Shown here in pieces: positions 45,476-53,293 of a stretch of DNA of 53,773 nt. The first letter of the stretch is position 1. Every line of letters begins with the position of its first letter. The stretch comes from Methylobacterium amylolyticum. GTDB lineage: Bacteria; Pseudomonadota; Alphaproteobacteria; Rhizobiales; Beijerinckiaceae. Position numbers and translations under genes: made by a program. The notes below the pieces were generated by a model, which saw only the letters and a program-made list of their open reading frames with translations, was not told the DNA's origin and did no database searches. Location of the stretch: NCBI RefSeq assembly GCF_030700245.1, contig NZ_JAUYZI010000041.1, positions 1 through 53,773 of the forward strand, in the 5' to 3' direction.

Positions 45476-47515
45476 CTATACATGTGCGTCTTCTGAAAGA
45501 TCGCCCGCAGTCGCTTCAGCCAATTCGGCGGCCTCGATCGCATCCTCAGTCACAGTAGTCGTTAGAATAGTATCGTAACGCTCGCGAAGATGTTTGAGGG
45601 CAGATGCTTTATCGACGCTGTGATTGAGTCGCTCCTGAAAAAACTGAAGGCGAGCCTTGTTTTCATTAATAATTTGCCCCCAGCGGCGAACTACAATCGT
45701 CACACCATTGTTGTCAACGATAGTTCCCTCAGGCGCGTTTGGGATCTGACGCATACCTAGCGCAGCTTCATCAACCTCGTTCGACAGCGCCCAAAACTTC
45801 CACTTAGTGTTTGTTACATCAAAACGCGCATCAGATACTATTGCTTGAGCATACTCCTCGATCTGCACAACTTCTTTCCGACCAATCGGAACAGTTGGGG
45901 CCTTCAACTCCACAACAAGGTGTTCCACATCTGATACTCGATGCAATCGGCGTTGCTTTGACAGCATTAGGTCGACGATACCGCGAGCTTTCGTCGGGTG
46001 CTTGACTGGTGCGTCGATAACAAGTTTCTTCTTCAAGCTCTTGGCGTGCTGCCGCAAGCATTCCGTCAGGCTACGATCATCTACCATTAGGTTAAATTCT
46101 TCGCCAAACAGCCAAGTATTCTCGGCGACGATGCGATGAAGCTGCGAACGTTCTTTGAGGTGCGGTTTGAGGTCAGGAGCAAACAAGATAGCCTCGATGC
46201 CCGCTAGGAACTTTAATCGATCAGCGACCACGTGAGCTGCACCAATGATCGATGTTAGTTCCGCCTCCCTCAGCAGGCTTGCCATCTCCTCCTGCTTACG
46301 TTGGGGCAGCTTGAGCACTTCGCTAAAGATCAGCTGTAAATCATCGGGACTGCGTTCGATCGCCTGTCGCAGAAGGCGCAAGTGCCACGCCCGCGCTTTT
46401 GGCGTAGCTGTTAGAAATTCTGGTACGTGCTCGCTGGCTGTGACAGCCACAATATCAAATCGCTGGCGCTCGATTTCCTCCAGGGCGGTCCGTGGAGCGT
46501 TCACATACGGATAGCTTCGTTCGGCCTTCCATGTTTCCACAACGCCACGAGCAGCCTCCGCTGATCGTCGCCGAAAGTGATCCTTAATCTGATCGCGGGC
46601 TTGATCGATAGCTCCACTTAGACCGGGCGTCATTTCGCCCAATTGAAGCATGTTGTTGTCATGTAACGTTTCAATATAAGACGAAATTAAGTATGCAGAA
46701 AAGAAATACCCGCCAACGTGGAAACGAGCATCGGCGGTCGCTAAAGGAAATCCCTTGCCGTTGCAGAGATACAAAGCTCGCTTGTTCATCCTGCGCCATT
46801 CGACTATCTCCAGCCGGATGGAATAGGTTTTTCCCTCAACATCAATATCATTGAGATTATAAGCTTTAGTTCCAGTCGTGACAGATCCTGGATCGAGCTT
46901 GACACCCTGATAAGAGATCGTCACCGCTCGATAGTTTTTTAGATAAGGCGCAAATATCTCGGCGAGATCTTGAGCCGTATCTTCTGATTGCAAAGATCGA
47001 AAGTCTTGCTTCGGTTCAGTTATTACAACTTCAACGCCCGATCGAGGTGATATCGCCGGCTTTTCCTCTGTAAGGCGTATCTGTTTCGGGTGAGAGGCGA
47101 GCAGAGCAAGACTGAAACTGCGTAGTTCTTTGGCATTTGGGTGCTCGTAGGTGACGTGCCAGTCTGCGGCGCCGCCGAGCGCGATCGCCTTGAAGCGCCC
47201 CCGCCCTTCTCGCCCGTGGAGTGCTCGCCCATCCCGCAGTGTCGTACCACGCATCTTCTTCCACGAGCCGCCAAGATGGCTAAACAGCTTGGGGGCGTCG
47301 TCGTACGGAATGCCTGTACCGTTGTCGCGGATCGTGATGTGCGTGAGCCCCAACTCGCTACGATCAAGCGCGATGTCGACCTCAGTCGCGTCGGCGTCGA
47401 GGGCGTTCCACACAAACTCCGCCAGGGCCTGCAACGGGGCGGCGCGAGCCTGATGCTCAACAAAGTCGTCCTGAATTTCGACAGGGACGGTCCGTACCCC
47501 GGTTCCCACAGTCAT
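45476..47515 (-). CDS. GHKL ATPase fused to a Shedu-type nuclease (candidate defence protein)
   Basis: A 679-residue soluble protein. The N-terminal GHKL ATPase (about 15-270, HATPase_c_3/MORC-MutL-Hsp90 type) shows N-box EFVWNALDA (Glu33, Asn37), IRDNGTGI (Asp64) and a glycine lid HGREGRGRFKAIALG (100-114). A middle helical region (300-450) links to a PD-(D/E)XK domain: the Shedu/DUF4263-like lead motif AENTWLFG (464-471), GIVDLML (Asp515), VVELKAP (Glu536, Lys538) and VVQIEEY (Gln551), so the nuclease triad is intact. The last 40 residues are acidic. Base composition is much more AT-rich than the flanks. It is preceded on the same strand by an XRE regulator (gap 123 bases). Family assignment of both domains is by motif; activity as a phage- or plasmid-triggered nuclease is inferred. 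Confidence 0.85.
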   Translation of the reverse strand: MTVGTGVRTVPVEIQDDFVEHQARAAPLQALAEFVWNALDADATEVDIALDRSELGLTHITIRDNGTGIPYDDAPKLFSHLGGSWKKMRGTTLRDGRALHGREGRGRFKAIALGGAADWHVTYEHPNAKELRSFSLALLASHPKQIRLTEEKPAISPRSGVEVVITEPKQDFRSLQSEDTAQDLAEIFAPYLKNYRAVTISYQGVKLDPGSVTTGTKAYNLNDIDVEGKTYSIRLEIVEWRRMNKRALYLCNGKGFPLATADARFHVGGYFFSAYLISSYIETLHDNNMLQLGEMTPGLSGAIDQARDQIKDHFRRRSAEAARGVVETWKAERSYPYVNAPRTALEEIERQRFDIVAVTASEHVPEFLTATPKARAWHLRLLRQAIERSPDDLQLIFSEVLKLPQRKQEEMASLLREAELTSIIGAAHVVADRLKFLAGIEAILFAPDLKPHLKERSQLHRIVAENTWLFGEEFNLMVDDRSLTECLRQHAKSLKKKLVIDAPVKHPTKARGIVDLMLSKQRRLHRVSDVEHLVVELKAPTVPIGRKEVVQIEEYAQAIVSDARFDVTNTKWKFWALSNEVDEAALGMRQIPNAPEGTIVDNNGVTIVVRRWGQIINENKARLQFFQERLNHSVDKASALKHLRERYDTILTTTVTEDAIEAAELAEATAGDLSEDAHV

Positions 47516-47638
47516 CGCTTCCGCCCCGATCGCCGGGGCGGAACCCTATAGGAACAATTGATCGCCTCCCATACCAAGCACCGGTCGTAATCGCGCGGCG
47601 CACAGACGCGTTGCGGGCTCGACGCCGGCCTGGCTCCA

Positions 47639-47863
47639 CTACCCTGTCGGGAGATGCGGCAGCGCCGTCAGGTCTGCCAGGTCGACCGACAGGGCGCTCG
47701 CCAAGCGGTCTAGCACCAGCACGGTCGGGTTGCGTTTGCCGCTCTCGACGCCGCTAAGGTAGGTCTGGTGCACGTTCGCTCGTGCCGCCAACTCCTCCTG
47801 CGACAGGCCACGGCTGCGCCTGATCCGTTGGATGTTCAGCCCCACCCTTCGCCGCGCGTCCAT
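47639..47863 (-). CDS. XRE-family HTH regulator
   Basis: A 74-residue protein that is almost entirely one Cro/cI-type helix-turn-helix: VGLNIQRIRRSRGLSQEELA, HQTYLSGVESGKRNPTV and LDRLASALSVDL. It lies upstream of the GHKL-nuclease gene on the same strand, 123 bases away, and is the most likely regulator of that gene. No second domain or signal is visible. Confidence 0.88.
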   Translation of the reverse strand: MDARRRVGLNIQRIRRSRGLSQEELAARANVHQTYLSGVESGKRNPTVLVLDRLASALSVDLADLTALPHLPTG

Positions 47864-47953
47864 GCCAAGGACGGAAGCGAGCTTGGCCGCGATCCATCCA
47901 TAGACTATGAGTAATAAACGGTGCGGGAAGCGCCGCGGGGAGGGTACGGGTCG

Positions 47954-48490
47954 ATGGGTTGGTATTGGGTCGGTGCGACCGCCGTGTCAGTCGCAATGGC
48001 GCTTGGGGCGGTGCAACCGGTAACAGCGAAACCCTCACCAGTCGCATGCGATCAGTGGAAGGAGCGCCTGATAGCTGAAGCGGCTAAGACACGCTTGCTC
48101 CCACCGATCAGTTTTCAGCGGACGGAAAAGGTCACTTTCGAGATCTCCGGCATGGACGACATCGATTTGATTGCCGACTGCAAGAATGGTCTCATCACAA
48201 GCCTGAACGGGACTATCCGCGGAAAAGGAGAAGTGACTGCGACCAGATGGCTTGCATTTTCGAGGGCTCTAGCAAAATCTTTCGATCCTGCGTTGAGCGC
48301 ACCTCAGATTGAGAAGCGTATTAAGACGATGTCTCTGACCGCCAAGAAGGAGTTCGTGACGGCAAAAGCTCGGGGCGAGAGTTACGCGCGAGGGAGCGGC
48401 CTGGAGGATTTCGGAGGCTATCAAATGAGTTTCGACGTTCAGGAGGGTTATGTCGGCATGTCTGCAAGGCCGATCGAAGCTGACGAGTGA
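47954..48490 (+). CDS. secreted hypothetical protein
   Basis: A 178-residue protein with a signal peptide (MGWYWVGATAVSVAMALGAVQ, cleavage near VTAKP) and a mature alpha/beta-looking domain with two cysteines (VACDQW and IADCKNG). No family recognised. The ATG at 47954 follows GGGAGGG; a GTG at 47921 is an alternative. The gene is divergent from the XRE regulator. The IS630 element begins immediately after its stop codon, so its native 3' region has been displaced. Confidence 0.7.
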   Translation: MGWYWVGATAVSVAMALGAVQPVTAKPSPVACDQWKERLIAEAAKTRLLPPISFQRTEKVTFEISGMDDIDLIADCKNGLITSLNGTIRGKGEVTATRWLAFSRALAKSFDPALSAPQIEKRIKTMSLTAKKEFVTAKARGESYARGSGLEDFGGYQMSFDVQEGYVGMSARPIEADE

Positions 48491-49654
48491 TACTGTTTCC
48501 GGCTGATTGATTCGTGGCGGATTCCCGTTGAGGCGTCTTGGGGTTAGCCTGCGCATCGTCTTACGGAGGCGGACATGGCTCACATCGCCGAGCATCTGAG
48601 CGTCGAGGAACTGGGCCGGCGGGCTCGCACGCAGGCAGACGCCTGCGCGGCGCGGCACTACCAGGCGATCTGGCTTTTGGCCCAGGGACAGACGGTGTCG
48701 GAGGTCGCCGCCGTGACCGGTTTCGTGCCGCGCTGGCTTGAGCAACTGGCTCGCCGCTACAACCAGTTCGGCCCGGACGCGCTGGGTGACCGGCGTCGGC
48801 ACAACGGCACGAAGGCCCGGCTTCTGACGCCCGAACTGCTGGATCGCTTGCGCACGCGCCTGGAGACGCCGCCGCCCGACGGCGGGGTCTGGACCACGAC
48901 CAAGATCGCCGCCTGGATGGCGGGCGAACTCGGGCTCGTCTCGGTCTACCCGCAGCGGGCCTGGGACGCGTTGCAGGCGATCGGCTGGTCGATCCAGGCG
49001 CCGCGCCCGAAGAACCCGGCCGCCGCCAGCCCCGAGGCGCAGGCCGCCTTCAAAAAAAACTCGCCGATACGCTCGCCGAGGAAGAAGCGCGCCATCCCGA
49101 CCGCCCCGTCGCGCTCTTCTGCACGGACGAGCACCGCATCGGGCTGAAGCCGATCATCCGCCGCGTCTGGGCTCCGCGCGGGCAGAGGCCGGCCGCGCTC
49201 GGCCATCACCGCTACGAGTGGCTCTACGTCACCGCCTTCGTCGCACCCGCCACCGGCGAGAGCCACTGGTACGTCGGCAACGGCGTCTCCAAGCCGCTCT
49301 TCGAGGGCCTGCTCGCGCTGTTCGCCCGCGAGGCTGGCGCAGGCCCGCAGCGCACCATCATCCTGCTGCTCGACGGCGCCGGCTGGCACACCGAACCCGG
49401 ACTGCGCGTGCCGGACGGTCTGCGGCTCGTCTACCTGCCGCCCTACACCCCCGAACTCCAGCCCGCCGAGCACCTCTGGCGCCTCGTCGACGAACCCATC
49501 GTCAACCACCACTTCGACCGCTTGGCCGAGATCCAAGACCGCATCGAGCAGCGCTGCCGCGACCTCGAAGCCCAACAAGACACCGTACGGGCCAACACCC
49601 TCTTCCGCTGGTGGCCACAGCGGCCGATACCGAACTAATCAACCGGAAATGGTA
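48491..49654 (+). mobile_element. IS630-family insertion sequence, complete
   Basis: The transposase gene is bracketed by imperfect inverted repeats: TACTGTTTCCGGCTGAT at 48491-48507 and, inverted, ATCAACCGGAAATGGTA at 49638-49654 (14 of 17 positions match). Each repeat ends in TA, the target dinucleotide duplicated by IS630/Tc1-type elements, so the element proper is 48493-49652 (1160 bases). It is inserted one base behind the stop codon of the upstream gene and 17 bases before a palindrome. Confidence 0.85.
48575..49638 (+). CDS. IS630-family transposase, made by -1 frameshift
   Basis: A DDE transposase in two overlapping frames. The first frame (48575-49147) gives the HTH part: LAQGQTVSEVAAVTGFVPRW and LGDRRRHNGTKARLLTP, plus WTTTKIAAWMAGELG. 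At 49052-49059 a run of eight A follows TTC. Slipping back one base there continues as FKKKLADTL into the catalytic frame, with FCTDEHRIGL, LLLDGAGWH and LPPYTPELQPAEHLW (Asp, Asp, Glu). The joined product is about 354 residues, normal for IS630. Programmed -1 frameshifting on A-runs is known in this family; a plain frameshift mutation is the alternative. GGAGG precedes the ATG. Confidence 0.88.
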
Positions 49655-49671
49655 TGAGGTGGGAGCTCTCC

Positions 49672-49689
49672 GGTGAAACCGGTTTCACC
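49672..49689. repeat. island palindrome, copy 2
   Basis: GGTGAAACCGGTTTCACC is a perfect 18-base palindrome. It contains the TGA stop of the small minus-strand peptide at 49685-49792 and begins 17 bases after the IS630 right repeat. Confidence 0.75.
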
Positions 49690-49792
49690 AGCCGCTCAAG
49701 CCCGCCGGAGCCGGACACCCGGGTCGTCCCCAGTGCGCCACCGCTGGCATGGTCAGGGCGGCGAGGACCAGGGCGAGGCAGAGCATTCGCAT
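49685..49792 (-). CDS. possible small secreted peptide
   Basis: A 35-residue frame consisting of a signal-peptide-like start (MRMLCLALVLAALTMPAVA) and a short Gly/Pro/Cys tail. The stop lies inside palindrome copy 2. It may be a real exported peptide or the remnant of a longer gene cut off by rearrangement. Confidence 0.35.
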   Translation of the reverse strand: MRMLCLALVLAALTMPAVAHWGRPGCPAPAGLSGW

Positions 49793-49996
49793 GGCCGCCG
49801 TGTAGCCGAGCGTAGCCGTTTGTCGATCCCCTCCCGGTTCGGGACGGGGACCATGGCCGCGTTCGACCACCGTCTTAACCCGGCCCCAGCATCGTCAGGG
49901 GTGAGCCGCGTCGCGTAACGGTCTGGGCTCGAAGCTGGTGAGAGTCAGGGCTCCCCCGCCCGGTGAGCGGATCCGAGCGGGGCCGAGCCCAATTTT

Positions 49997-50209
49997 TCAG
50001 GTAAGCGCGTCCGGGTGAGGTGAGGGCGTGCCGACGTACCGGGGGCCAATGAGCGGGCAGCCGGTGTGCGCCCTGCGGTGGGTCACCCGGTATTGGACGG
50101 GCTGGACGTAGGTGCTCGTCGTCATCACCGGCCCGTGACAGACCGGGCAGCGCTTGGGCGCGAGCCGGAAACGCCCGGCCGCCTCCTTCATGTCGATTGG
50201 TTGCCACAT
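49997..50209 (-). CDS. small CxxC protein, 5' end at an IS junction
   Basis: About 70 residues with KRCPVCHGPVM, a zinc-ribbon-like half site, then RRAHTGCPLIGPRYVGTPSPHPDAL with a third cysteine. It resembles small conserved Methylobacterium proteins of unknown function. The reading frame runs in from sequence where the IS5 remnant begins (about 50225), so the start (ATG 50209, GTG 50224 or ATG 50191) and promoter may be damaged. Confidence 0.5.
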   Translation of the reverse strand: MWQPIDMKEAAGRFRLAPKRCPVCHGPVMTTSTYVQPVQYRVTHRRAHTGCPLIGPRYVGTPSPHPDALT

Positions 50210-50225
50210 CCCGTCGATCTTCACT

Positions 50226-50724
50226 TCGCAGAAGGGGGCGGAAAAAGGGGGCGTGCCGTCGACCCGCCGGGCTACGACGCGGGCCAGAAGATCCGGGGCA
50301 AGAAGAGGCACATCCTCGTCGACACGCAGGGCCTGCTGATGCACGCCCTGGTCCATCCGGCCAGCGAGCAGGACCGCACCGGCGGCGTGTGGGTGATGGC
50401 CACGCTGTTCGGTCTCTATCCGTTCCTGCTGCGGCTGTATGCGGATGGCGGCTACCAGGGACCGGCGTTCAGGGCGGGGCTGCGCCGGGTCTGCCGCCGG
50501 CTCAAGCTGACCATCGTCAAGCGCAGCGACCAGGCCAAGGGGTTCGTCGTATTGCCCAAGCGCTGGATCGTCGAGCGGACGTTTGCTTGGCTCAACCGCT
50601 GTCGGCGTCTGGCCAAGGACTGGGAGTGCCCCTCGCGCACCGCGCGCGCCTTCTTGCTGCTGGCCTCCATCCGCCTCATGACCCGAAAGCTCTGTCAGAC
50701 AACAATATGATCCCAGACAGACTC
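50226..50724 (+). pseudogene. IS5-family transposase remnant, 5'-truncated
   Basis: The C-terminal part of an IS5 (IS427/IS1031-type) transposase: PPGYDAGQKIRGKKRHILVD, LYADGGYQGPAFRAGL with catalytic Asp, and RWIVERTFAWLNRCRRLAKD with catalytic Glu; stop at 50710. The N-terminal half is missing. The residue string AEKGG, which should precede GYDAG in one frame, is here in another frame, so there is also a frameshift. The right end of the element is recognisable as CCCAGACAGACTC ending at 50724. Not functional on its own. Confidence 0.8.
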
Positions 50725-51375
50725 TTAGTGCGGACGCCCAGACTTACGCTCCGGTTCGTCCTGCACATCTTCCGGCCCATCGAACCGCGCAGCGAGCTGC
50801 CGCCCGATGCCGTACAGCAGCGCATCCACGAGAGGGCGTAGGAGCGCACCCACCCGCCCGCCGACCCGATCGGTCGCGGAGCGGGCTTGCAGCGCATGCT
50901 CCGCGAGCTGATCGAGCGGGTTTCCCAGGCCTTCCCTCAAACTCGGGGACATGAAGTGCGCCTGACCCTCGGCGTAGCCGTCCTGCCTGCTCTCGGTCAT
51001 GTCGATGGCGATGCCGCGACCGATCACCACCTGACCCCTCGCGTTTGCTTCGTAGCTGCCACGTAGCATCAACCAGTGCTCCGTCCCGGGCCAAGGCCGG
51101 GTGCGGTACTCCATGATGAACAGGCCCCCGTGGCGGAACATCTCCGCGCAGCGGGCGAGGTGGCGGGGCAGGTCCTCGGGATGGATGGCCGTCCGGATAC
51201 GGGAGATGGGCACGCCCAGCTCACCTTCCTCCAAGGTCAGCCCGTAGAGGGGGGCCATGATCGCGTCCATGTGGAACCGATCGGCAGGGATATCGTACTC
51301 CCAAGTCCCGACTTTGGATGCAGCAAGCGCCGCGGGCACATAGGGCCGGATGGACGGCGTCGGTTCGATCGTCAC
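50725..51375 (-). CDS. PAS-domain protein
   Basis: A 216-residue soluble protein with one PAS_3-type domain (about 20-135): KVGTWEYDIPADRFHMDAIM, AIHPEDLPRHLARCAEM, FIMEYRTRPWPG, WLMLRGSYEA and RGIAIDMTESR. No kinase or output domain follows; the C-terminal 80 residues are helical (LDQLAEHALQARSATDRVG). GTG start with AGGA 7 bases upstream; a TTG 30 bases earlier is an alternative. The stop codon is the three bases next to the IS5 right end, so the C-terminus may have been set by that insertion. Confidence 0.75.
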   Translation of the reverse strand: MTIEPTPSIRPYVPAALAASKVGTWEYDIPADRFHMDAIMAPLYGLTLEEGELGVPISRIRTAIHPEDLPRHLARCAEMFRHGGLFIMEYRTRPWPGTEHWLMLRGSYEANARGQVVIGRGIAIDMTESRQDGYAEGQAHFMSPSLREGLGNPLDQLAEHALQARSATDRVGGRVGALLRPLVDALLYGIGRQLAARFDGPEDVQDEPERKSGRPH

Positions 51376-51496
51376 AATGGTCCTATCCGGCAGCTCAGAT
51401 CCCAACCTGCGTTAACTGCGTGCACTAAGATTGTTCCAAACTGCGGCGCGCAACCTCAGCGTGGAACGGCCGCGCTCGGCCACAACTTGGTATGCC

Positions 51497-51697
51497 ATGT
51501 CCGAGTATCGCCCCACCGACGCAGTTGACGATGGACGGACGGTCGCTGAGCAGGTGCGCTCAGCGCGCCTCCTCCGCCGGATCGCCGATGTGTTGAGCGT
51601 GCCAGTCGCCTCCTTTTTCGGACCGGCTGAGGGCGAGAGGTTGACGGAGCAGGAGGAGCAGCCGCAGCAAGCGGACGCCACGCCCCCGAAGAAGTAG
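51497..51697 (+). CDS. small hypothetical protein with HTH-tail-like segment
   Basis: A 66-residue protein. The segment LLRRIADVLSVPVASFFGP resembles the last helices of an XRE-type helix-turn-helix domain, with a Glu/Gln-rich end. The rest is not recognised. It could be a fragment of a regulator. Divergent from the PAS gene across about 120 bases. Confidence 0.5.
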   Translation: MSEYRPTDAVDDGRTVAEQVRSARLLRRIADVLSVPVASFFGPAEGERLTEQEEQPQQADATPPKK

Positions 51698-51863
51698 CGG
51701 CCGGTCCCGTGCGGCAGGGACCTCCGTAGATCCGCCAGACCTGCGCTGATCGAGATACGACGCAGAGCGCGGTGGCTCTCATTCCGTGCATCTCATCAGG
51801 CAGGGACGAACAGCCGGTGTGCGTCTTCCGGTGCCACGCAGCTCCCGGAGTTGATGTCGGCCA

Positions 51864-51879
51864 GTGAAACCGGTTTCAC
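51864..51879. repeat. island palindrome, copy 3
   Basis: GTGAAACCGGTTTCAC is a perfect 16-base palindrome. With copy 2 it shares the 19-base string ending in ACCAG to the right. It lies between the ends of the convergent genes at 51497-51697 and 51978-52232. Confidence 0.75.
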
Positions 51880-51977
51880 CAGATCGAGCGTAGGGGCCGC
51901 CGAAGAGTTCGCCTGACGCCTTCTGCTTGAGCAGCGTCGCCCAGCGGCAGCGCCATGCGGTGAACCGCGCACGAGCT

Positions 51978-52232
51978 TCAGTCCACGCCGCATTCGATGA
52001 GATGCTGCCTGCGCCGTTCAGCTTCCTCCTGAGCCTCCTCCTGCCAACTCTCCTCCGGCGGGGTCACCTCGATCTTGTCCGTCCTCGCACCCATCGGATG
52101 TGGACCTTGCGGCCCGACGTGCAGCGAGCCCGTCGTCTGCGGGTCGCAGGCCCGGTCGAGCCGATCGGCCTGGGCGAGGGCTGGAGCGGTACACGCGAGC
52201 ATCATTACCGTGATCGCGAGGAGCTTCCTCAT
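51978..52232 (-). CDS. small secreted acidic protein
   Basis: An 84-residue protein with a signal peptide (MRKLLAITVMMLACTAPALA). The mature part has two cysteines and an acidic helical C-terminus (PPEESWQEEAQEEAERRRQ). GAGG precedes the ATG by about 10 bases. No family recognised. Confidence 0.65.
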   Translation of the reverse strand: MRKLLAITVMMLACTAPALAQADRLDRACDPQTTGSLHVGPQGPHPMGARTDKIEVTPPEESWQEEAQEEAERRRQHLIECGVD

Positions 52233-52437
52233 GGGCTGTGCCTCGGCGACTTGACGCGACTGAACGAGCCCCATGACCGGCGAGTGGGGCGGGTGGACCG
52301 GGCACGTAGCAGGTCCGGCCCAGGATCGGCCGCCGGGCGGCGCATGGCCGCCCTGACCCAAGCGCAGCCGTAGAACAAGATCCTGACAACCATTCCGGCG
52401 CACACCGCCCGCTTGTCGCGTTCGAGGTGTTGTGTCC

Positions 52438-52605
52438 ATGCGTGCCCAGATCTGGCTCGCCCTGACCCTGATGATCTGCCTGATCGACGGCCACGCCCCG
52501 CGCGGGCGCGAGCTTCGCAACCCCGATGCCGAGGGCGGGTGGACCCGCGAGACCGTGTGGGTTCGCCGCCCGTCCATTCGTCCGCTTCGGGTCGACGACG
52601 CGTGA
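52438..52605 (+). CDS. small exported peptide
   Basis: A 55-residue frame beginning MRAQIWLALTLMICLIDG, a signal or anchor segment, followed by a charged tail with WTRETVWVRR. GAGGTG lies about 10 bases upstream of the ATG. A hairpin begins 2 bases after the stop, supporting a real transcription unit. Function unknown. Confidence 0.45.
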   Translation: MRAQIWLALTLMICLIDGHAPRGRELRNPDAEGGWTRETVWVRRPSIRPLRVDDA

Positions 52606-52607
52606 AG

Positions 52608-52651
52608 CCTCAAAAAGACCCGCCACGGCAGACTGCCGAGCGGGTTTGAGG
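52608..52651 (+). terminator. extended hairpin behind the small peptide gene
   Basis: Outer arms CCTCAA/TTGAGG, inner arms ACCCGC/GCGGGT and a terminal hairpin CGGCA/TGCCG stack into one 44-base structure with a small bulge. A terminator is the simplest reading. Confidence 0.55.
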
Positions 52652-53038
52652 TGGTCTCTCTGGAGGAAGAGGAAGGCGTATAACCTCAGCCGTGACAGCG
52701 AGCCACGGCGGCACGCGCAGGGCAGCGTCACGGTGGATGACCTGGACGACGAAGCCCCGCGAACCGTGAGGCCGCGGCTCGGCCCGGTGGGCTGATCGGG
52801 GCCCTCCCGGCGAGTTGCTTGAGGTGTAGCGTCGCGCCGTTGCGAACGCTGTGCTCAGATAGCACCATCAGCCGAGAAGTCCGGCTAGGGCCGCAGGCCC
52901 CAGCATCATGGTGGCACGTTCGCCGAGCGTCGCAGCAGCGCCCCGGCGATATCGGCAGGGTGAGTGATCCATGTGACTGCGACCGGAACCGAGGCCGGGT
53001 AGAGGGGCCGCCCTTCGACACCGAGGCCCACGTTGCGC
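52652..53038. other. intergenic, no gene seen
   Basis: About 390 bases with several short open frames in both directions, none with a plausible start signal or protein-like composition. No repeat stands out. Confidence 0.4.
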
Positions 53039-53293
53039 ATGCTGTCAAACGCCCAGGTCGACCCCGTCCCGTGCCGGTTCATGGCGCAGTTGATCGACCT
53101 GCTTGGGGACATGCCATCGGATCGTAACCGGCAGCGGGCAGTGGAGGTCGGCGACCACCTCGACTGCCTGGACGCGGAAGCCCGCCGTGATGGAGCGCCT
53201 GCGACGACGCTGGCCGCGATCAAGGGCGCGCGCGTGCTGCTGGAGTTGTCGGAGATGCCGCCGCTGGGCTCCGTACAGACGCGCCAAGCCTGA
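53039..53293 (+). CDS. small hypothetical protein
   Basis: An 84-residue soluble, helical protein (MAQLIDLLGDMPSDRNRQ, IKGARVLLELSEM). GAGG lies about 13 bases before the ATG; the internal ATG at MAQLID is an alternative start. The stop overlaps the next start as TGATGA, so the two genes are coupled. Function unknown. Confidence 0.55.
   Translation: MLSNAQVDPVPCRFMAQLIDLLGDMPSDRNRQRAVEVGDHLDCLDAEARRDGAPATTLAAIKGARVLLELSEMPPLGSVQTRQA

Noticed and set aside
48575..49147. First IS630 frame as a separate, complete gene
   Set aside because: It ends in a basic, serine-rich tail produced by reading past the A-run in the wrong frame; the -1 frame restores a normal transposase.
45421..51879. The three palindromes as LacI-family operators
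   Set aside because: The core fits such an operator, but none lies in a promoter position and no LacI-type regulator is in the window; kept as a repeat of unknown role.
51796..51993. A 65-residue minus-strand frame spanning palindrome copy 3
   Set aside because: Its first half is arginine/serine-rich, it overlaps the 3' end of the secreted protein gene, and no ribosome site is visible.
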